Source: Ooceraea biroi
Taxonomy: Eukaryota; Arthropoda; Insecta; Hymenoptera; Formicidae
Direction: 5' to 3'
Assembly: GCF_003672135.1 (NCBI RefSeq)
Contig: NC_039513.1
Span: 8,680,833 to 8,744,832 of the forward strand
Length of the DNA stretch: 64,000 nucleotides
Below, one piece after another: positions 51,293 to 63,510 of this stretch (its first letter is position 1; each line of letters opens with the position of its first letter). Both the position numbers and the translations under genes were made by a program. The notes under the pieces are model-generated. The model made no database searches, was not told the DNA's origin, and was given only the letters and a program-made list of their open reading frames with translations.

Positions 51293-52036
51293 CAGGGTGT
51301 CCCGGGTTTTAACCGACAAACTGCGGGAGCATATTCTACTAGTGGAAATAAGAAAAAATTCTTATATCGAGTTTGCTTAGAAATGCTTTATTACAAAGTT
51401 ATAAACCAATATTCAAAAGAAATATCAGATAAGTAACAACGGAACATAGTGTAGATGTTTATGTTACGTGTATTCACATGTATTCGTGTTCACTATGTTC
51501 AAACGATTCAGTATGATTGTTACTTTCACAACAGTAGCTGTTAGATTTCAATCGTCGTGTCAACTAGCAATTACTATCAGAATGCCAAAAGTGTTTTCAA
51601 ATGAGGAATACACTGATACTCGTTTCGTGTACGGATTCTGTGACGGAAATGCACGAGCTGCCGTACGAGAGTATCAACGTAGATTTCCTAACAGGAGAGT
51701 ACCGGATAGATTTAAAGCAACGAATTACTAATTCAGTTACTGAGATGCAACAAAATTTTCAGGAATGTCGTACCGTAACAAATTCTGTACTACGTCGATG
51801 TCTAGCTTGTATCGATGTGCAAGGACAACATTTTGAAATGCGTCACTAAATCATTGCGTAGATAATTTTTATTTTTGTGAAAACATCCGTTGTTACTTAT
51901 CTGATATTTCTTTTGAATATTGGTTTATAACTTTGTAATAAAGCATTTCTAAGCAAACTCGATATAAGAATTTTTTCTTATTTCCACTAGTAAAATATGC
52001 TCCCGCAGTTTGTCGGTTAAAACCCGGGACACCCTG
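51293..52036 (+). mobile_element. Family A deletion derivative, 744 bp (copy 2)
   Basis: It has the same 151-bp CAGGGTGTCCCGGG inverted repeats as the element at 8269-9350, flanked by TA (51291-51292 and 52037-52038). Relative to that copy it lacks 338 bp. The deletion junction lies between RRVPD and the LKQRI region of the transposase and has a 2-bp microhomology (AG). The length and junction equal those of copy 3. Confidence 0.9.
51468..51849 (+). pseudogene. Transposase remnant of family A copy 2
   Basis: The N-terminal 80 or so residues match copy 1. The 338-bp deletion then shifts the frame and ends it shortly after RRVPDRF. The C-terminal part (LKQRITNSVTEMQQ to FEMRH) persists in another frame. 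All catalytic residues are gone. Confidence 0.85.
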
Positions 52037-52038
52037 TA

Positions 52039-55000
52039 TAACCTTTCTGTAGAATTTTATGGCTCCGTACATTCTGTAGATCGATTAAAAAAAGAAAACT
52101 CTTATGTGACTACAGAAACACACGAGTATTATTCAATTCAACAGTGATCGATCGTTCGTTCCAATCTTCTAAGATTCCAAGCAGCGCTGAAGAGGGGAGA
52201 GTGTAATACAACGGGTGCAACAAATACAACGAATTGAGGCTAAGAAGGGGATCAGGGGGATTAAAAGGGAAAATCGCGGGTGGCAGCCGAAAGCGCGCGA
52301 GTTCGTTGCGCTTCGATCCAATTCCCGCCCGACTCGCGGGCACTGGAGGTATTCTACCAAGTTGATTGAATCATCCGGTTCACGATTCCTTCCGACATTC
52401 TGCTCGGATTGCCGGTAAAGCACTCTTACCGTCCGCGCGGATCTCGACGGATTCCTAGGCTCGATCAACACTCGGGCTGCCGTTGTGCCGTGCACTGAGT
52501 TTACACGTGGCCTGTACATACGGTGCATGAAACAAAGCACCGGTTGCTGTTCTTGCTCTTGTTGCTCTTGCTGCTGCTGCCGCTGCCGCCCATTACTTTG
52601 ATGACTCTATTAACGAAAAAGTCCCCGAAAGTGAGGAAACTCTATAACCAGCCAAGCGCATCCCGGTCGCCACACGAAAGCGTCGCGCTCTTTATCGATT
52701 CGAGAATTTATAGGAATTCCGTGCTCGGGAAAATTTAATTCATCATCTGACCAGCGGAAATTGATTTTGAATTTTTGAATTGAATTGCGGACGGTAATTG
52801 ATAATTTGGGAATGGAACCATAGCACATCTTAAGATTGCGCGTCCAGTTACCATTTGAAGGAATCTTTTAGGATGCAACAGTGACTTTCAGAATCGAACC
52901 AAATTGTCCGGAATTGGTTCTTTCTGGAATTGGGTGTTGTCGACGTGGACAGGCTCTGTCACATCAAGTGCTTTATTGCGGCAAATAGTGATCGACGAGA
53001 GCAGCAGCTGCCGCTTGTCTTGATAATGAGTAATCCGCTATGGTCAAAATGCAACGCGCGCACTCCATATTCGCGTTCCTAAACTGATGGCTGATTGTCT
53101 CAAAGCGGAGATGAGAGCGGCGCATTGCCTGTCGATTAGCGAGAGCGTGCACCTACACACGCAATAAAGTTAGCGTGCGTATCAAAGCGAAATACCGTGG
53201 CCGCGTTGAAAAGAGCCCACGGGCGGAATCTATTCCCTAATCTAATCTTAGCGGCCTATTCGCGCTAAACGGGAATAATCTCGCGCGATTCAAAATGCAA
53301 CAAAGCGCGCGCGCGCCTGATTATGGCGAGCGCATTACATCGCCGCCGGTGACTTGTCCCGCGAGCATTATCGATTGTCTTCCGCGGCGTCCACGTCACA
53401 CCGCTAATTAGCGGTGTATACACAAATTATTACCGCACCGGCCCTTAAACGCCGTCGGAAAGAGCTTCGAGGCTCCGGCCCAGACTCGCCCAGCGCAGCG
53501 TACTATGCGAAGGCAGTTAGCAGCCGGGGAATTGGTAGCCCCCGGCTGTTTAACTCGCTCGCTCGTTCCCGCTGTAGAATTTCGCGTGGGCCAACTACCC
53601 CTAGCCGACACGACCCCTAGCTACCCTCCCATTCGCCCTTTACTCTCTCTCTCTCTCTCTTTCTCTGTGTCTTTCTATCTATCTATCTCCCTGTACCGTT
53701 AGCATAACGCCACGCCGATATATTCAGGAGCGCCATCAAGCCACGCGGCGCGGCACGCCGACGTCTGTACGAGGCCACCGCAGCAGGTAGCACGTTCCGC
53801 GGAATTTATGGGACTTTTGAACGGGTCCACTCCATTATTCGCCCCCGAGAATTATTCCCGAGACACGACGAATACGCGGTGGAACGAGCCCAACCACTTC
53901 CGGCTACCTCCCTCTGCACTACTCGCTCCGTCTCGCTCTCGTCTCTCGAGCTGTGTCCGCACCGTTTTACCGGGGGCGACGGCCCTCCGGCGCTCCGGAA
54001 AAGTATCGCGCTTACCGAGTTTCCCGGTGACTAATTAGAATAAAGTCGGCGCGCGCGCACGAGGTCTCTTCTACCCCCTCGGGAGGCGGGAGTGGAATAA
54101 GGCGTCTAATCCACCGCAATTTCCCGCGGCGGCGATTCCGGATGATTACGCGGTACCGCGAGCGCGCGCGATTTTCGGGGATTGCTCTCGCCGGAAATTG
54201 GAGTCGTTCCTCCTCTTTTCCGCGAGAATGCCGCCGTTATTGTATTCGCAGCGCGATGTCTTATTCGCCGTTTAGTCGGCATGCAATGAGGTAAGCCTCC
54301 AATCTCCTTCTGCTCTCGCTGGAATTACAATATCTCGAGCGTGCGTATTGTCGGGAAAGGCCGCGGCAAGGGAGACGACGAAAACGTTGTGTTTTCGCCG
54401 CGCGATGCTTTATTTCGTTTCGTGGAGTGTTTCCTCGGCAAATAAAGCCGCGCTTCCCATTGCTTTCGACGGGACGGATGCTTTCACGGGATAGCCGCGG
54501 TCGTGGACGGAGAGATCGTGGCCTACGGCCATATGAGGCGAGACACTTCTCGCGAAGAGTCCTTCCGACCCGTCCTGTGCAATCTTCCGGCGAAAGGAGG
54601 AAGCGGAGTAAGGAAAATCGCCGTGGACATCCAGGAAGGATTGCGGATTCGAAGGTCGCTTCGCGAAACGCTCACCGTGCCCACCCGTAAAGCGGAACTT
54701 TATAGTTATTTCATCATTGTCCCACTCTCGCTAGTGCTATCTCTCTCTCTCTCTCTTTCTCGTCCCCTCGCGAGATTTCACGAGCTCCTCTTTATACGCG
54801 GAATCCCTCCGTAATCTTTTTGTTTCACGGAGAATCACGTGAGATTTGAAAAGATCCCAGCCCCGCGATCCTGATCCTTGCGAGAGAGAGAAACACTCCG
54901 AGGGCGCGAATAAACATGAAAACGGCGAGATTATAAGCGGCTGAGAAGAAAATATTCCTCTAGATTTACGGCGGTACCTCACGCACCTTGGTAGGTCCGA

Positions 55001-55156
55001 GGGTGAGGGTGAATTTCAGGAAACACATCTAGCACGCACTCGGTGCGCGGTACGGTTAAAATTTCAACGATCGCGGATTCAACAAGCTCTGTGCAAGCTC
55101 AAGCTCCTCCTTCGAGGGAAGACATTTTTGAACCTGAACTTTCCTCACGTTCTATA
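52039..55156. other. No gene seen
   Basis: Contains a TTGCTCTTG/CTGCTG-rich short tract near 52545-52590 and (CT)n runs near 53641-53661 and 54740-54758. Open frames are short and overlap on both strands. Confidence 0.5.
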
Positions 55157-55158
55157 TA

Positions 55159-55902
55159 CAGGGTGTCCCGGGTTTTAACCGACAAACTGCGGGAGCATAT
55201 TCTACTAGTGGAAATAAGAAAAAATTCTTATATCGAGTTTGCTTAGAAATGCTTTATTACAAAGTTATAAACCAATATTCAAAAGAAATATGAGATAAGT
55301 AACAACGGATGTTTTCACAAAAATAAAAATTATCTACGCAATGATTTAGTGACGCATTTCAAAATGTTGTCCTTGCGCATCGATACAAGCTAGACATCGA
55401 CGTAGTACAGAATTTGTTACGGTACGACATTCCTGAAAATTTTGTTGCATCTCAGTAACTGAATTAGTAATTCGTTGCTTTAAATCTATCCGGTACTCTC
55501 CTGTTAGGAAATCTACGTTGATACTCTCGTACGGCAGCTCGTGCATTTCCGTCACAGAATCCGTACACGAAATGAGTATCAGTGTATTCCTCATTTGAAA
55601 ACACTTTTGGCATTCTGATAGTAATTGCTAGTTGACACGACGATTGAAATCTAACAGCTACTGTTGTGAAAGTAACAATCATACTGAATCGTTTGAACAT
55701 AGTGAACACGAATACATGTGAATACACGTAACATAAACATCTACACTATGTTCCGTTGTTACTTATCTGATATTTCTTTTGAATATTGGTTTATAACTTT
55801 GTAATAAAGCATTTCTAAGCAAACTCGATATAAGAATTTTTTCTTATTTCCACTAGTAGAATATGCTCCCGCAGTTTGTCGGTTAAAACCCGGGACACCC
55901 TG
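55159..55902 (-). mobile_element. Family A deletion derivative, 744 bp (copy 3)
   Basis: Same length, ends and deletion junction as copy 2 but in opposite orientation, flanked by TA (55157-55158 and 55903-55904). Only scattered substitutions separate the two copies. Confidence 0.9.
55346..55727 (-). pseudogene. Transposase remnant of family A copy 3
   Basis: N-terminal frame from 55727 down to the stop at 55464, and C-terminal remnant in the frame ending at 55346. It has the same frameshifting internal deletion as copy 2. Confidence 0.85.
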
Positions 55903-55904
55903 TA

Positions 55905-58900
55905 TATGTCTCTCTGAATATTTTTCCATAAAGATAGACGAAAATAGGTATATTATGAACGAGGGGTGGATGAAGTATACCCGAGTTAGTCAACTCTATA
56001 AGAGTTATCGATTCGATCAACGCGCCGGTTGACAGGATCATCTTGCGGCGTATCTCCCGCTCCGGAATCCTACGGGGTATTGTTCACGCTGGCGAGATTG
56101 CCAGTCGGCGAGTTCATTTTCGGAAAATAACTTTTTACGAGCGATCTGATAAGTTTTCTTACTCTCTGGACGGCGGAGGGAGAGATTTTGCGGATACGAT
56201 AAGTTCTTACTGCCGGGGCAACTCCCCGTATCGGCGGGGGTACCAAAGAACGAGGGGTCATTCTTTATCATAAGGGCGAAACGATCCTTCGACGTGGACC
56301 TAAGGGGAAAGATACTGCGCTGTGTCACGCGACTTCACGCCACACTTTAGCGCCACTGATTTCATCGGCGACATAACGGAAGCACGATAATAACGTCGTG
56401 ATGTTAATCGCGGGATGTTAATTATTAACGCAAAGATAGTCTGTTGCGATACGACACGACGTAACATTAAGCCGCTGTTGCTCATAGCAGCATCACTGTA
56501 TCGTTCCGTTAGATATTCAGATAATACGGAAAAGGAAAAGGAAGAAGAGACTCGCGTATAATATATTCATGAAATATTTAAAGTACGACCGATAGCTCTC
56601 TTTGTTTGTTCGCGACTGATATCGCTCCATTACAAAGAAAGAAGGCTTTTCTTCCCCGGTTTTCCCTGAGGAGACAATCGTGAAAACCGCGCGACACATA
56701 GGATGGAAACAGAGTACATTATTGGAAGCCGGCTACTACCCGGGACTTCGTGAAATTTTGCGCGAAGAGTATCCTCTACTTTCTTCCGACAATAATTCTA
56801 ATTCGCTCGTTATTTACCGTGGAACTTCTACAACTGCACTTCCAGTAATAACCGCGATTACTCGAAAACTTCAGTGCTTTCTGGTCTCGCTCGGAATCCT
56901 TCTTAAGGAGATCTCTCCTAAAAAACATTCCACTAAACCGCTCGAGCGCAATGTGACTTTCGTCATGCGCCAATCTACGAGCGAAAGCATCTTTTATATG
57001 TATCGGTTGTTTCTGCCTGTCTTCTCCTCTTTCGCAAAATTAAACTTGATATGAGGAAACACTGAATAATTTTTGAACGTTCTTCACGCATGAATATGTA
57101 TGTCTGGAAAATAAATTTTAGAGCCGGCAGGAGATGACGAGTAGCTAAAAACAGTAGAAAGAATTAGGAAGCAACGCGAAAAGCTGATTTAAATACTTGA
57201 GAGTGGTTTGATATAAATAAATAAGCCGACGAAGCACCTCTTCATACTATTTTCGCAGTGACTGTATTCGTATTGCTGCTCCGGTATAACAGCGAGCCAC
57301 CTGAAGATATTTCGCTGGAAAGGAAATGAGGAGGCAAGGGTTGCGGTAGCTTGATTTAAACTACTAGGAATCCAGTTGTGTATTCAGATTCCGCGGATTT
57401 GCTTTCCATTGCTTGTCAAAGCTCAGAGTGCCATGTCGCTCCACCTGACATGTGTACAAGGCATTTCGAAACGCGTGTGACGATTCTGTCACACCGTCGC
57501 AAAAATAACTCGATTCCTCGCGCTTGTCATGTACGACAATATTTTTGCCCGATACTTCCAGCGATTGTCGCGTATCTAATTAATACGTGCAAAAGGTTGC
57601 ATTTTTCTCGCATTAAATTTCACTGGATATAATTTTTAGCTTTTCAAGTTTTGCTGTTTAGCATCGTAATTGTAAAATTGAAATGCAGATATATATGGGC
57701 TTTCTCCATGCATATTATTATAACTTGACTTATTATTCACAATAGTTTACGTAGTTCGTTTAGTCTGCAGGTCAGTGAACAAAGCAGCTCTTTGTCGCTA
57801 ATGGATGAATACACGATACTCCAAATTCGTCAATCGCGTCCGCGAAAAGAATAGAAGTACCTCTAAAAGCCGGAATGGTGAAGTTGGATAATCGCAAAGT
57901 TCCTCCTTTAATCTAGCCGATGCAGCCCCTCCAGTTACCTTAAAACTTCGTGTTCGTTTTAACGAGGCGAGCGAGTGGTTTCGACTGCTTAATAAAATCT
58001 TTTAGACTTGCAACGTGCATCGCGGTCGCGTTGCGGATCAAAAACTTGGAATTTCTTCGGGTTGACAATTTTTCGAGAATTGCTTTCCCGTAGTCTTTCA
58101 GCGGAGGCAAATTACCAGGTTAAATGAAATTGGACTGTACACTAAATATTCAAAAAAGAACCTTCCTGCTTAAGTAGTTTGCAACTCTTTGAAAGTTCCG
58201 ATGTAACGAAGATAAAATTTTAAGATTTATTTCTGAGCTGCATAACACTCAAAAGTTAAAGATTTTTAAATTTATACGAAGTATGATTCTAAGTTGTAAT
58301 TATTAATACATAAAACGCATCAATAATATGATAGCTTTTGACAATATAAATTTATGAAAATTTTTGTTGATAGAGACTTAAGGTATGCAAATCTTTGCAT
58401 CCCGTTGAAAAATCAAAGAATAAAAACTATTGCAATGATATACTCGATAATGAATTTTCGGGGATCGTTTATGAGCAATTGCAATCTGTCATCAACATCG
58501 TGAATCCTTATCAGCATGCGGGCTTTCTGTTTGCCAATTGTGCCACGTTCCCCAAGTTTGTCATCGAGAGGGAAGCACGCAGACATTACGGTGATCAATT
58601 CGAAATCTGCGATCGGTGGATTTAATGGAATTGACGTCAATAACGGAGTAATCAATTTAATCGAGGAGTTGGCTCTTCGAGCAGACGCTCCGAGTAATTA
58701 CTCCGAGTAAGAACATTTAAAAATCGCATGAAAGAGATACGCAAAATGCGCCATCGCAATTCGCATGACTTTCGCAGACTGCTATCGGCCTGAATCTCGT
58801 CAATTCTCTCGTTTGGAGAAAGGCTGCCTGCCTATCCCCTATCTCCAGTGGAAGCGCATTCGAGTGACGCGCGAATCGTCTGGAAGATCGTTGGCGCGGT

Positions 58901-60823
58901 GTTGTTCCTGTTGATGCTGCTGTTGGGGGCGAATGGTACATCGTCGGCACGTCGCATCGCCGGAAACTGGGTTCTATCGATTTCGTATCAGTTCCTGGCA
59001 TCTCTTGCGGGATACACACGGCTGCGCACACGCTTACGCGTGCTGACGCGCACGCATGCACGTTTCCATCGCGATGCTGTAGAGGCGTGCAGCAATCGTG
59101 CGTGTTCATATGAGAGTGCATACGAGAACTGCATTCTCTCGCTCTCTCTCTCTCTCTCTCTCTCGCTTCCTCTCTGCCTGCTAAAGAGAAAGCGATAAAG
59201 CAAGGTGGAGAGGGAGTAATAGCGGGAGGATAATGCTGGGTCTCTCTCCACCTTCGACTTCGAGCCCTAAAGCCACCCTAACGTTGCGTCGTCTGCGATT
59301 CAGCTACGAGCTGGGTGCTTGACTGACTATTGTCCCCGACAGCTTTATGTAGGTCGTCTCGGATCAATCGCGTTCTCTTTTCACGAACTGTCAAGTCATA
59401 AAAATATCATGAGTGATGAATTGCTGACGTCGAATTGGACCACGTACGCGTTAATGACTTTCGAGATATAAGCAGTTCAAAATGATTACCCTGATAGTGA
59501 ACAGACGACAAGATCATTTGCACTTCAATCTCATATCAAGTTTGCAATATTCTAACGGATCGTATTTCGACAAAAGTTTTATTGACACTTTTAATTAAAT
59601 AAAACGATAAAAACGAAAAGAGCTGTGAGGAATAACAATCATCCGATAAGTTTCCTCGTAAAGCGTGCCGATTTGAAAGCTACGTGGCAAAAATATCAAC
59701 ATAAAGCGATACCTCTCGCAATTCTCGAGAAAGCGCGGAGGTGCTCGGGGAAAGCCGTCGTGAAAGCCTTCTTACGTGTGTGGCACGACTAAATTGAGGA
59801 TTTCATCGAAGAGGCGCGCCTAATCAGTAAGCAGGCACGGAATCGTAAGACAGACTTACCTGAGCCGACGGAAAATGTCATTATCGGGCTCGGTGTCTCG
59901 TGAAACCGATTCGAATCTGCGCTCGTTACGCCACCCTCGGGACGGACGCGGACACTCGACCTCGTTGAAAGGATCTCGAGGACGTCCTTTCAGACCAGCG
60001 ATCCTTAATTAATCTGGAAATCGAATCGAGGAGAGACAGGAGAGTCACGGAGCCAATGTGCCGATAGATCGGCCCGGGCCGGGGTGGGTTACGGGAGAGG
60101 ATTCCGTTTGGTGAATCCGAGGCGAGGTTTATGCGACCCCGTCTCGTCCCACGTCGACTTCCTCCCTCGAAGATCGTTCTCTCGCTAATTTCTCCGGCTT
60201 TTATTGTTTACCCCATCCCGGTCTCGGTCGCCCCTTTTGGCATCTTAAACTGCTCTTATCTCGTCGTCCTTTATTACTTACGCAAATTATGTATATCGGA
60301 TCGCGAGGGCTCTTCTGTTCGCTGCACAAACGCCGGCAGCGGAAACTATCGAGTCACGAGATTTCTCAAACGGCTATATTGCTCCCGCCGTATTTATTTG
60401 GCTTATTTCCCTGATACGACGGTACTCCAAGCTGTTGCGCGAAAAGGGCGGATGCAAGATGCATTGAAAAATTACGCGTTGGCTGAATACATCGCGAGCA
60501 TATATTGGTCCATAAATAATACATACCGTCCGACTTCAAATTATCTATGCGGAAGAGAGGACGTGTGTCTGTCACGCGAAGAATATATACCAGGCAGATT
60601 GATTAAACCATGTTTTTATTACTGCAATCAGTTCGATGATAACGACGAGACTTGGATCATGTAAAAGTACAGTGAAACAAAAGCGTCACATCCCTTACAT
60701 CACACGTGGAACTTTGCACGCCGTCGAGGAAGATCAGAAATGTGGAAAATATAATCGAGTTAACCACACATTACGCTATACGTCGAAGTCGAGCCGCGTT
60801 TAGGGCTCGCGTACATTTATATT
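55905..60823. other. No confident gene
   Basis: A (CT)n run occurs near 59141-59164. Open frames at 58395-58710 (plus) and 58413-58655 (minus) overlap in opposite strands, have ordinary amino-acid composition and match no family I recognise. The 177-codon plus frame at 60131-60664 also shows no domain. Confidence 0.45.
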
Positions 60824-60829
60824 TTTATT
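60824..60829 (-). terminator. Candidate polyadenylation signal for the beat gene
   Basis: AATAAA on the minus strand, about 650 bases downstream of the beat stop codon. The hexamer is common in AT-rich DNA, so this is only a position-based suggestion. Confidence 0.25.
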
Positions 60830-61480
60830 AAACTATGCTTCTGGTCTCGAGACGAATGATAGGTGCCCTCTCGAACGCGATACTTCAACCGCGTCACTTT
60901 CCCCCCTTCGCACAGAATAATTGCTCGTGATTCCTTGCGCGTCCCTGCAGACGCACGAATACGTTACTTTCATTGTATGTTCTCCATCGTCTTCTTCCGC
61001 CTCCACCCTCTCCCTTCCCCCCAGTCCATCCAGTTAAAATTATACACGATATAATTTGTAATACTAATTCACAATTATACACTATGTACAACGCCGCTGC
61101 GTCCGCGTTTCCGACCTACTTTACGTAGTGGTGTATTGCTATCGTCGTACCTCCGAGGTTGTCCGCTACACGATATACGGGGTGTTCTAACACTGTGTAT
61201 ACATGCGAGTGAACGTGTACGGGACGCGCGAAGGATTCAGGACGCCGGATGAACGTGTATCGCGCTCATCGGGGTTGCGCCCTGGAGACTACGTGCATCC
61301 GCCGACATCGCGATCGACGTCGATTAACACGTAGACAGAAGCTGATGACGATATGCGACATTTTCCCGATATCACGGGAACCGAGCAGAGACGTATGCAC
61401 TAAACAGCATTTTGTAGATTTTTTCGTTTCTCTCCTTCTGGAAAACATTGGCTTGGCCAATTGCATTCGAAGGAGCAACG

Positions 61481-61807
61481 TTAAACACGCAGAGATTCGT
61501 GAATCGCGTGAATCATGAGCACCAGCCAACAGATCAGAGCCGGATAGGACTCGAACTTTGACCTCGAGCCCGATTTGGGTGGTTCTTGAGCGAGACGTTG
61601 GTTGCTGGCGGCGAGAGTCGCGATTCTGGATGTCTCCTGGGCCATACTGTTGGCGATTCCTGGCAGTGTCGATCGACAGACCAGACTCAGACTGCCGCCG
61701 GGAAAATGGTATCGTTCCAGGCGCACTGTCAATCCCAATCGCGTCGAGGATATCACGCTTCCGTCTATATAGCCAGCCTGCAAGTCCTTGGTTAAAGCTC
61801 TGTTCAC
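61481..61807 (-). CDS. beat: Beaten-path (Beat) family protein, last coding exon
   Basis: This is the terminal 109 codons including the TAA stop at 61481-61483. The exon starts after a CAG acceptor (GACAG|GTGAAC) in phase 0 and joins exactly to the donor at 62755. It completes the second Ig domain: a TRLGLTVRLERYHF strand region and the SLSLVC cysteine, which should pair with the cysteine in LEAECTSG of the preceding exon. A Ser/Ala/Gln-rich linker follows. A hydrophobic stretch, YPALICWLVLMIHAI, lies near the C-terminus with only six residues after it. Such an end fits a GPI-anchor signal (candidate site around SGSRS) or a short membrane anchor. Beat proteins bind Side-family receptors in axon guidance and synaptic matching; which paralog this is cannot be decided here. 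Confidence 0.8.
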   Translation of the reverse strand: MNRALTKDLQAGYIDGSVISSTRLGLTVRLERYHFPGGSLSLVCRSTLPGIANSMAQETSRIATLAASNQRLAQEPPKSGSRSKFESYPALICWLVLMIHAIHESLRV

Positions 61808-62754
61808 CTGTCGAGAACCATCCGGAGTTTTAGCGTTCCAAAATTTCGTTTCATGTTGTACGTGAATTTTAATATACAGCACTAAAATTTATATTTTTGT
61901 AAATTTATTCCGATACGTAACATTGAAGATTTCAAAAGAAATAGTTTATATGCGGAAAAAGAGCTTTCTCCTCCAATTCAGTTTCCGATTCTAAATTAAA
62001 AGCAGAATTCCGTGAATAACGATGAAGTTCCTGGAACATTGTCTCATATCAATTATTCCCGCGAGTTACGATTTTTATCGTGCAAATGGGGCACCCTTTG
62101 CGCCTGCATGGCAATTCCGAGCCGTTTGCACAAGTTTATTTCCACGAGGAGTTAATTTGCGGCTCGTAGCGCGGTATTTGTTGAGACTTGAACGTGCGGC
62201 CGGTCGGTCGGGACGAACGAAATAAAAACGCCCGCGCGAAGTGGTCTCGCTTGACAAATTGTCGCTGAATAAACCGAGTAGTACCTTCTCGCGAATGACG
62301 TGCGCAGCATAGCATTGAATAATGGGAGTTATGCGGTTCATAGTTTGCCATGGCCACGTAACAAAGCGAAAGCGAGCTTTTTGAAGATGAATTACGGCGC
62401 ACGATTAATTACGAAATTTTTGTTCGTTTTACATCGACCAATACTATAGAATGTCTCACAATTACCGGGTGATTGTTCTGAAATAAAGCCTTTTCAACAT
62501 TTTTATTGAAAATCGCAATCATTTTTGATTGACAAACCAAAAGACGGTCAATATCGAAAAACATTTAACACGAAAGTCAATCGATCTCTATTGACTATGA
62601 ATGATTTGCAAACTGAGCAAGAAATTAAAAATGCATGACTATAAAATATGCAGGATCTCGGGAGATAATCTGGCACACGTGATCTCTCTTTGAACTCGCG
62701 CGCGACCTCTCGAAAGTTCAACTGACGGAAAGCCCGCGAACATCATCGACTTAC
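61808..62754 (-). other. Intron of the beat gene (phase 0)
   Basis: The 947-bp intron has a consensus GTAAGT donor and CAG acceptor. Nothing else is recognisable inside it; the open frames are short and chance-like. Confidence 0.75.
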
Positions 62755-62984
62755 CTCTTTACCGTTCAAGATGAACGTTAAAACTGCCGGGGGGTAACTC
62801 AACCCCGACGTGCACTCCGCTTCGAGGATCTCCCCGACTTCGTAAGAAGGTCGCACCCCGTCGAGTATCGGCGGCCCCTTGGGAGGCACTGCTACGCTCA
62901 TGTTCGCCACCCTATAGTCCGTCTGGAAATTCGGTCCTTCGGATGACACCTCGCAGCCGTAAGAGCCCGCCAGATTGGCCTTAC
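62755..62984 (-). CDS. beat: Beaten-path family protein, middle exon (end of Ig1, start of Ig2)
   Basis: The 230-bp exon is bounded by a TTGCAG acceptor and a GAG|GTAAGT donor; it enters in phase 1 and leaves in phase 0. The start is set by the acceptor, not by the internal Met. It encodes the F strand of the first Ig domain (NLAGSYGCEVSSEGPNF), with the conserved Tyr-x-Cys that pairs with the cysteine in the upstream exon. The linker VPPKGPPILDG and the beginning of Ig2 follow (YEVGEILEAECTSGLSYPPA). The motif order CEVS-E-P-F, then a Pro-rich linker and then C-TSG-S-PPA, is characteristic of the arthropod Beat family, which is why I favour it over other Ig superfamily proteins. Confidence 0.9.
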
Positions 62985-63255
62985 CTGCAACATCGCGTCA
63001 GCGAAAAGAGGGTGGATTAAAAATTCGACAGAATAGTACTTAAGTCTCACAAAGATCCTGACGATTGCGCGAGTCTTGATAAGACCTGGCGATAAAACGT
63101 GCTCGCTTCTCGTCGTCGGAGAATTAATCCTCCAATTTGAACTTTATTCTCTGATAAGCATACCCATTAAGCAAAAGCCTTTCACGAAAGCAATCGAAGC
63201 CAAGCCTGAGACATTCATTTTCGACGTTATAGACGTTGTGTAAATAAGTGTGTAC
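62985..63255 (-). other. Intron of the beat gene (phase 1)
   Basis: The 271-bp intron runs from a GTACAC donor to a TTGCAG acceptor. No other feature was found. Confidence 0.8.
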
Positions 63256-63510
63256 CTTTTCGCGTGTTCGGGCCGAGAAGTGTCACTTTCTCGTGATCAC
63301 TGTGACTGATGTCGACATGCACCCCGTCGACGTAGTACTCTCGTCCAGGCGAGCCGGGCATGAACTTGAAGAACTCGATGCCGTCTTTGTACCATGTCAC
63401 CGAGTAGAGATCTTTGCCACCGAGATCGTATTTGCACCTGAGCGTCACCTTTTCCCATCTCGGATCAGCAATGTTGGGTACTTCCAGCGTTTGAATCTGC
63501 AACCCGTTAC
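63256..63510 (-). CDS. beat: Beaten-path family protein, exon with most of Ig1
   Basis: The 255-bp exon has phase-1 borders on both sides, the usual arrangement for Ig-domain exons. Its acceptor is CGCACAG|GTAACG and its donor AAAAG|GTACAC. It encodes the first V-type Ig domain: VPNIADPRWEKVTLRCKYDL with the B-strand cysteine, then LYSVTWYKDGIEFFKFMPG with the C-strand tryptophan and the WYK-x-x-x-EFF signature typical of Beats. An HVDI...VTLLG segment follows before the F strand in the next exon. The upstream Met at 63535 is intronic. The exon with start codon and signal peptide lies beyond the right edge. A second AG 15 bases further in (GTTGCAG) could shorten the exon by five residues. Confidence 0.9.

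Noticed and set aside
58395..58710. Overlapping ordinary-looking open frames on both strands
   Set aside because: Neither strand shows a known domain, flanking splice sites in phase or a start context that favours it; left unassigned.
60131..60664. 177-codon plus-strand frame downstream of the beat gene
   Set aside because: No domain, no signal of codon conservation, and it covers the region expected to be 3' untranslated or intergenic.
61171..61200. ATATACGGGGTGTTCTAACAC resembling a transposon end
   Set aside because: Single occurrence with no inverted partner within several kilobases.
61541..61660. Apparent tRNA-like A box (TGGCCCAGGAG) and B box (GTTCGAGTCC) on the minus strand
   Set aside because: They lie inside the coding last exon of the beat gene, are spaced too far apart for a tRNA, and do not fold into a cloverleaf.
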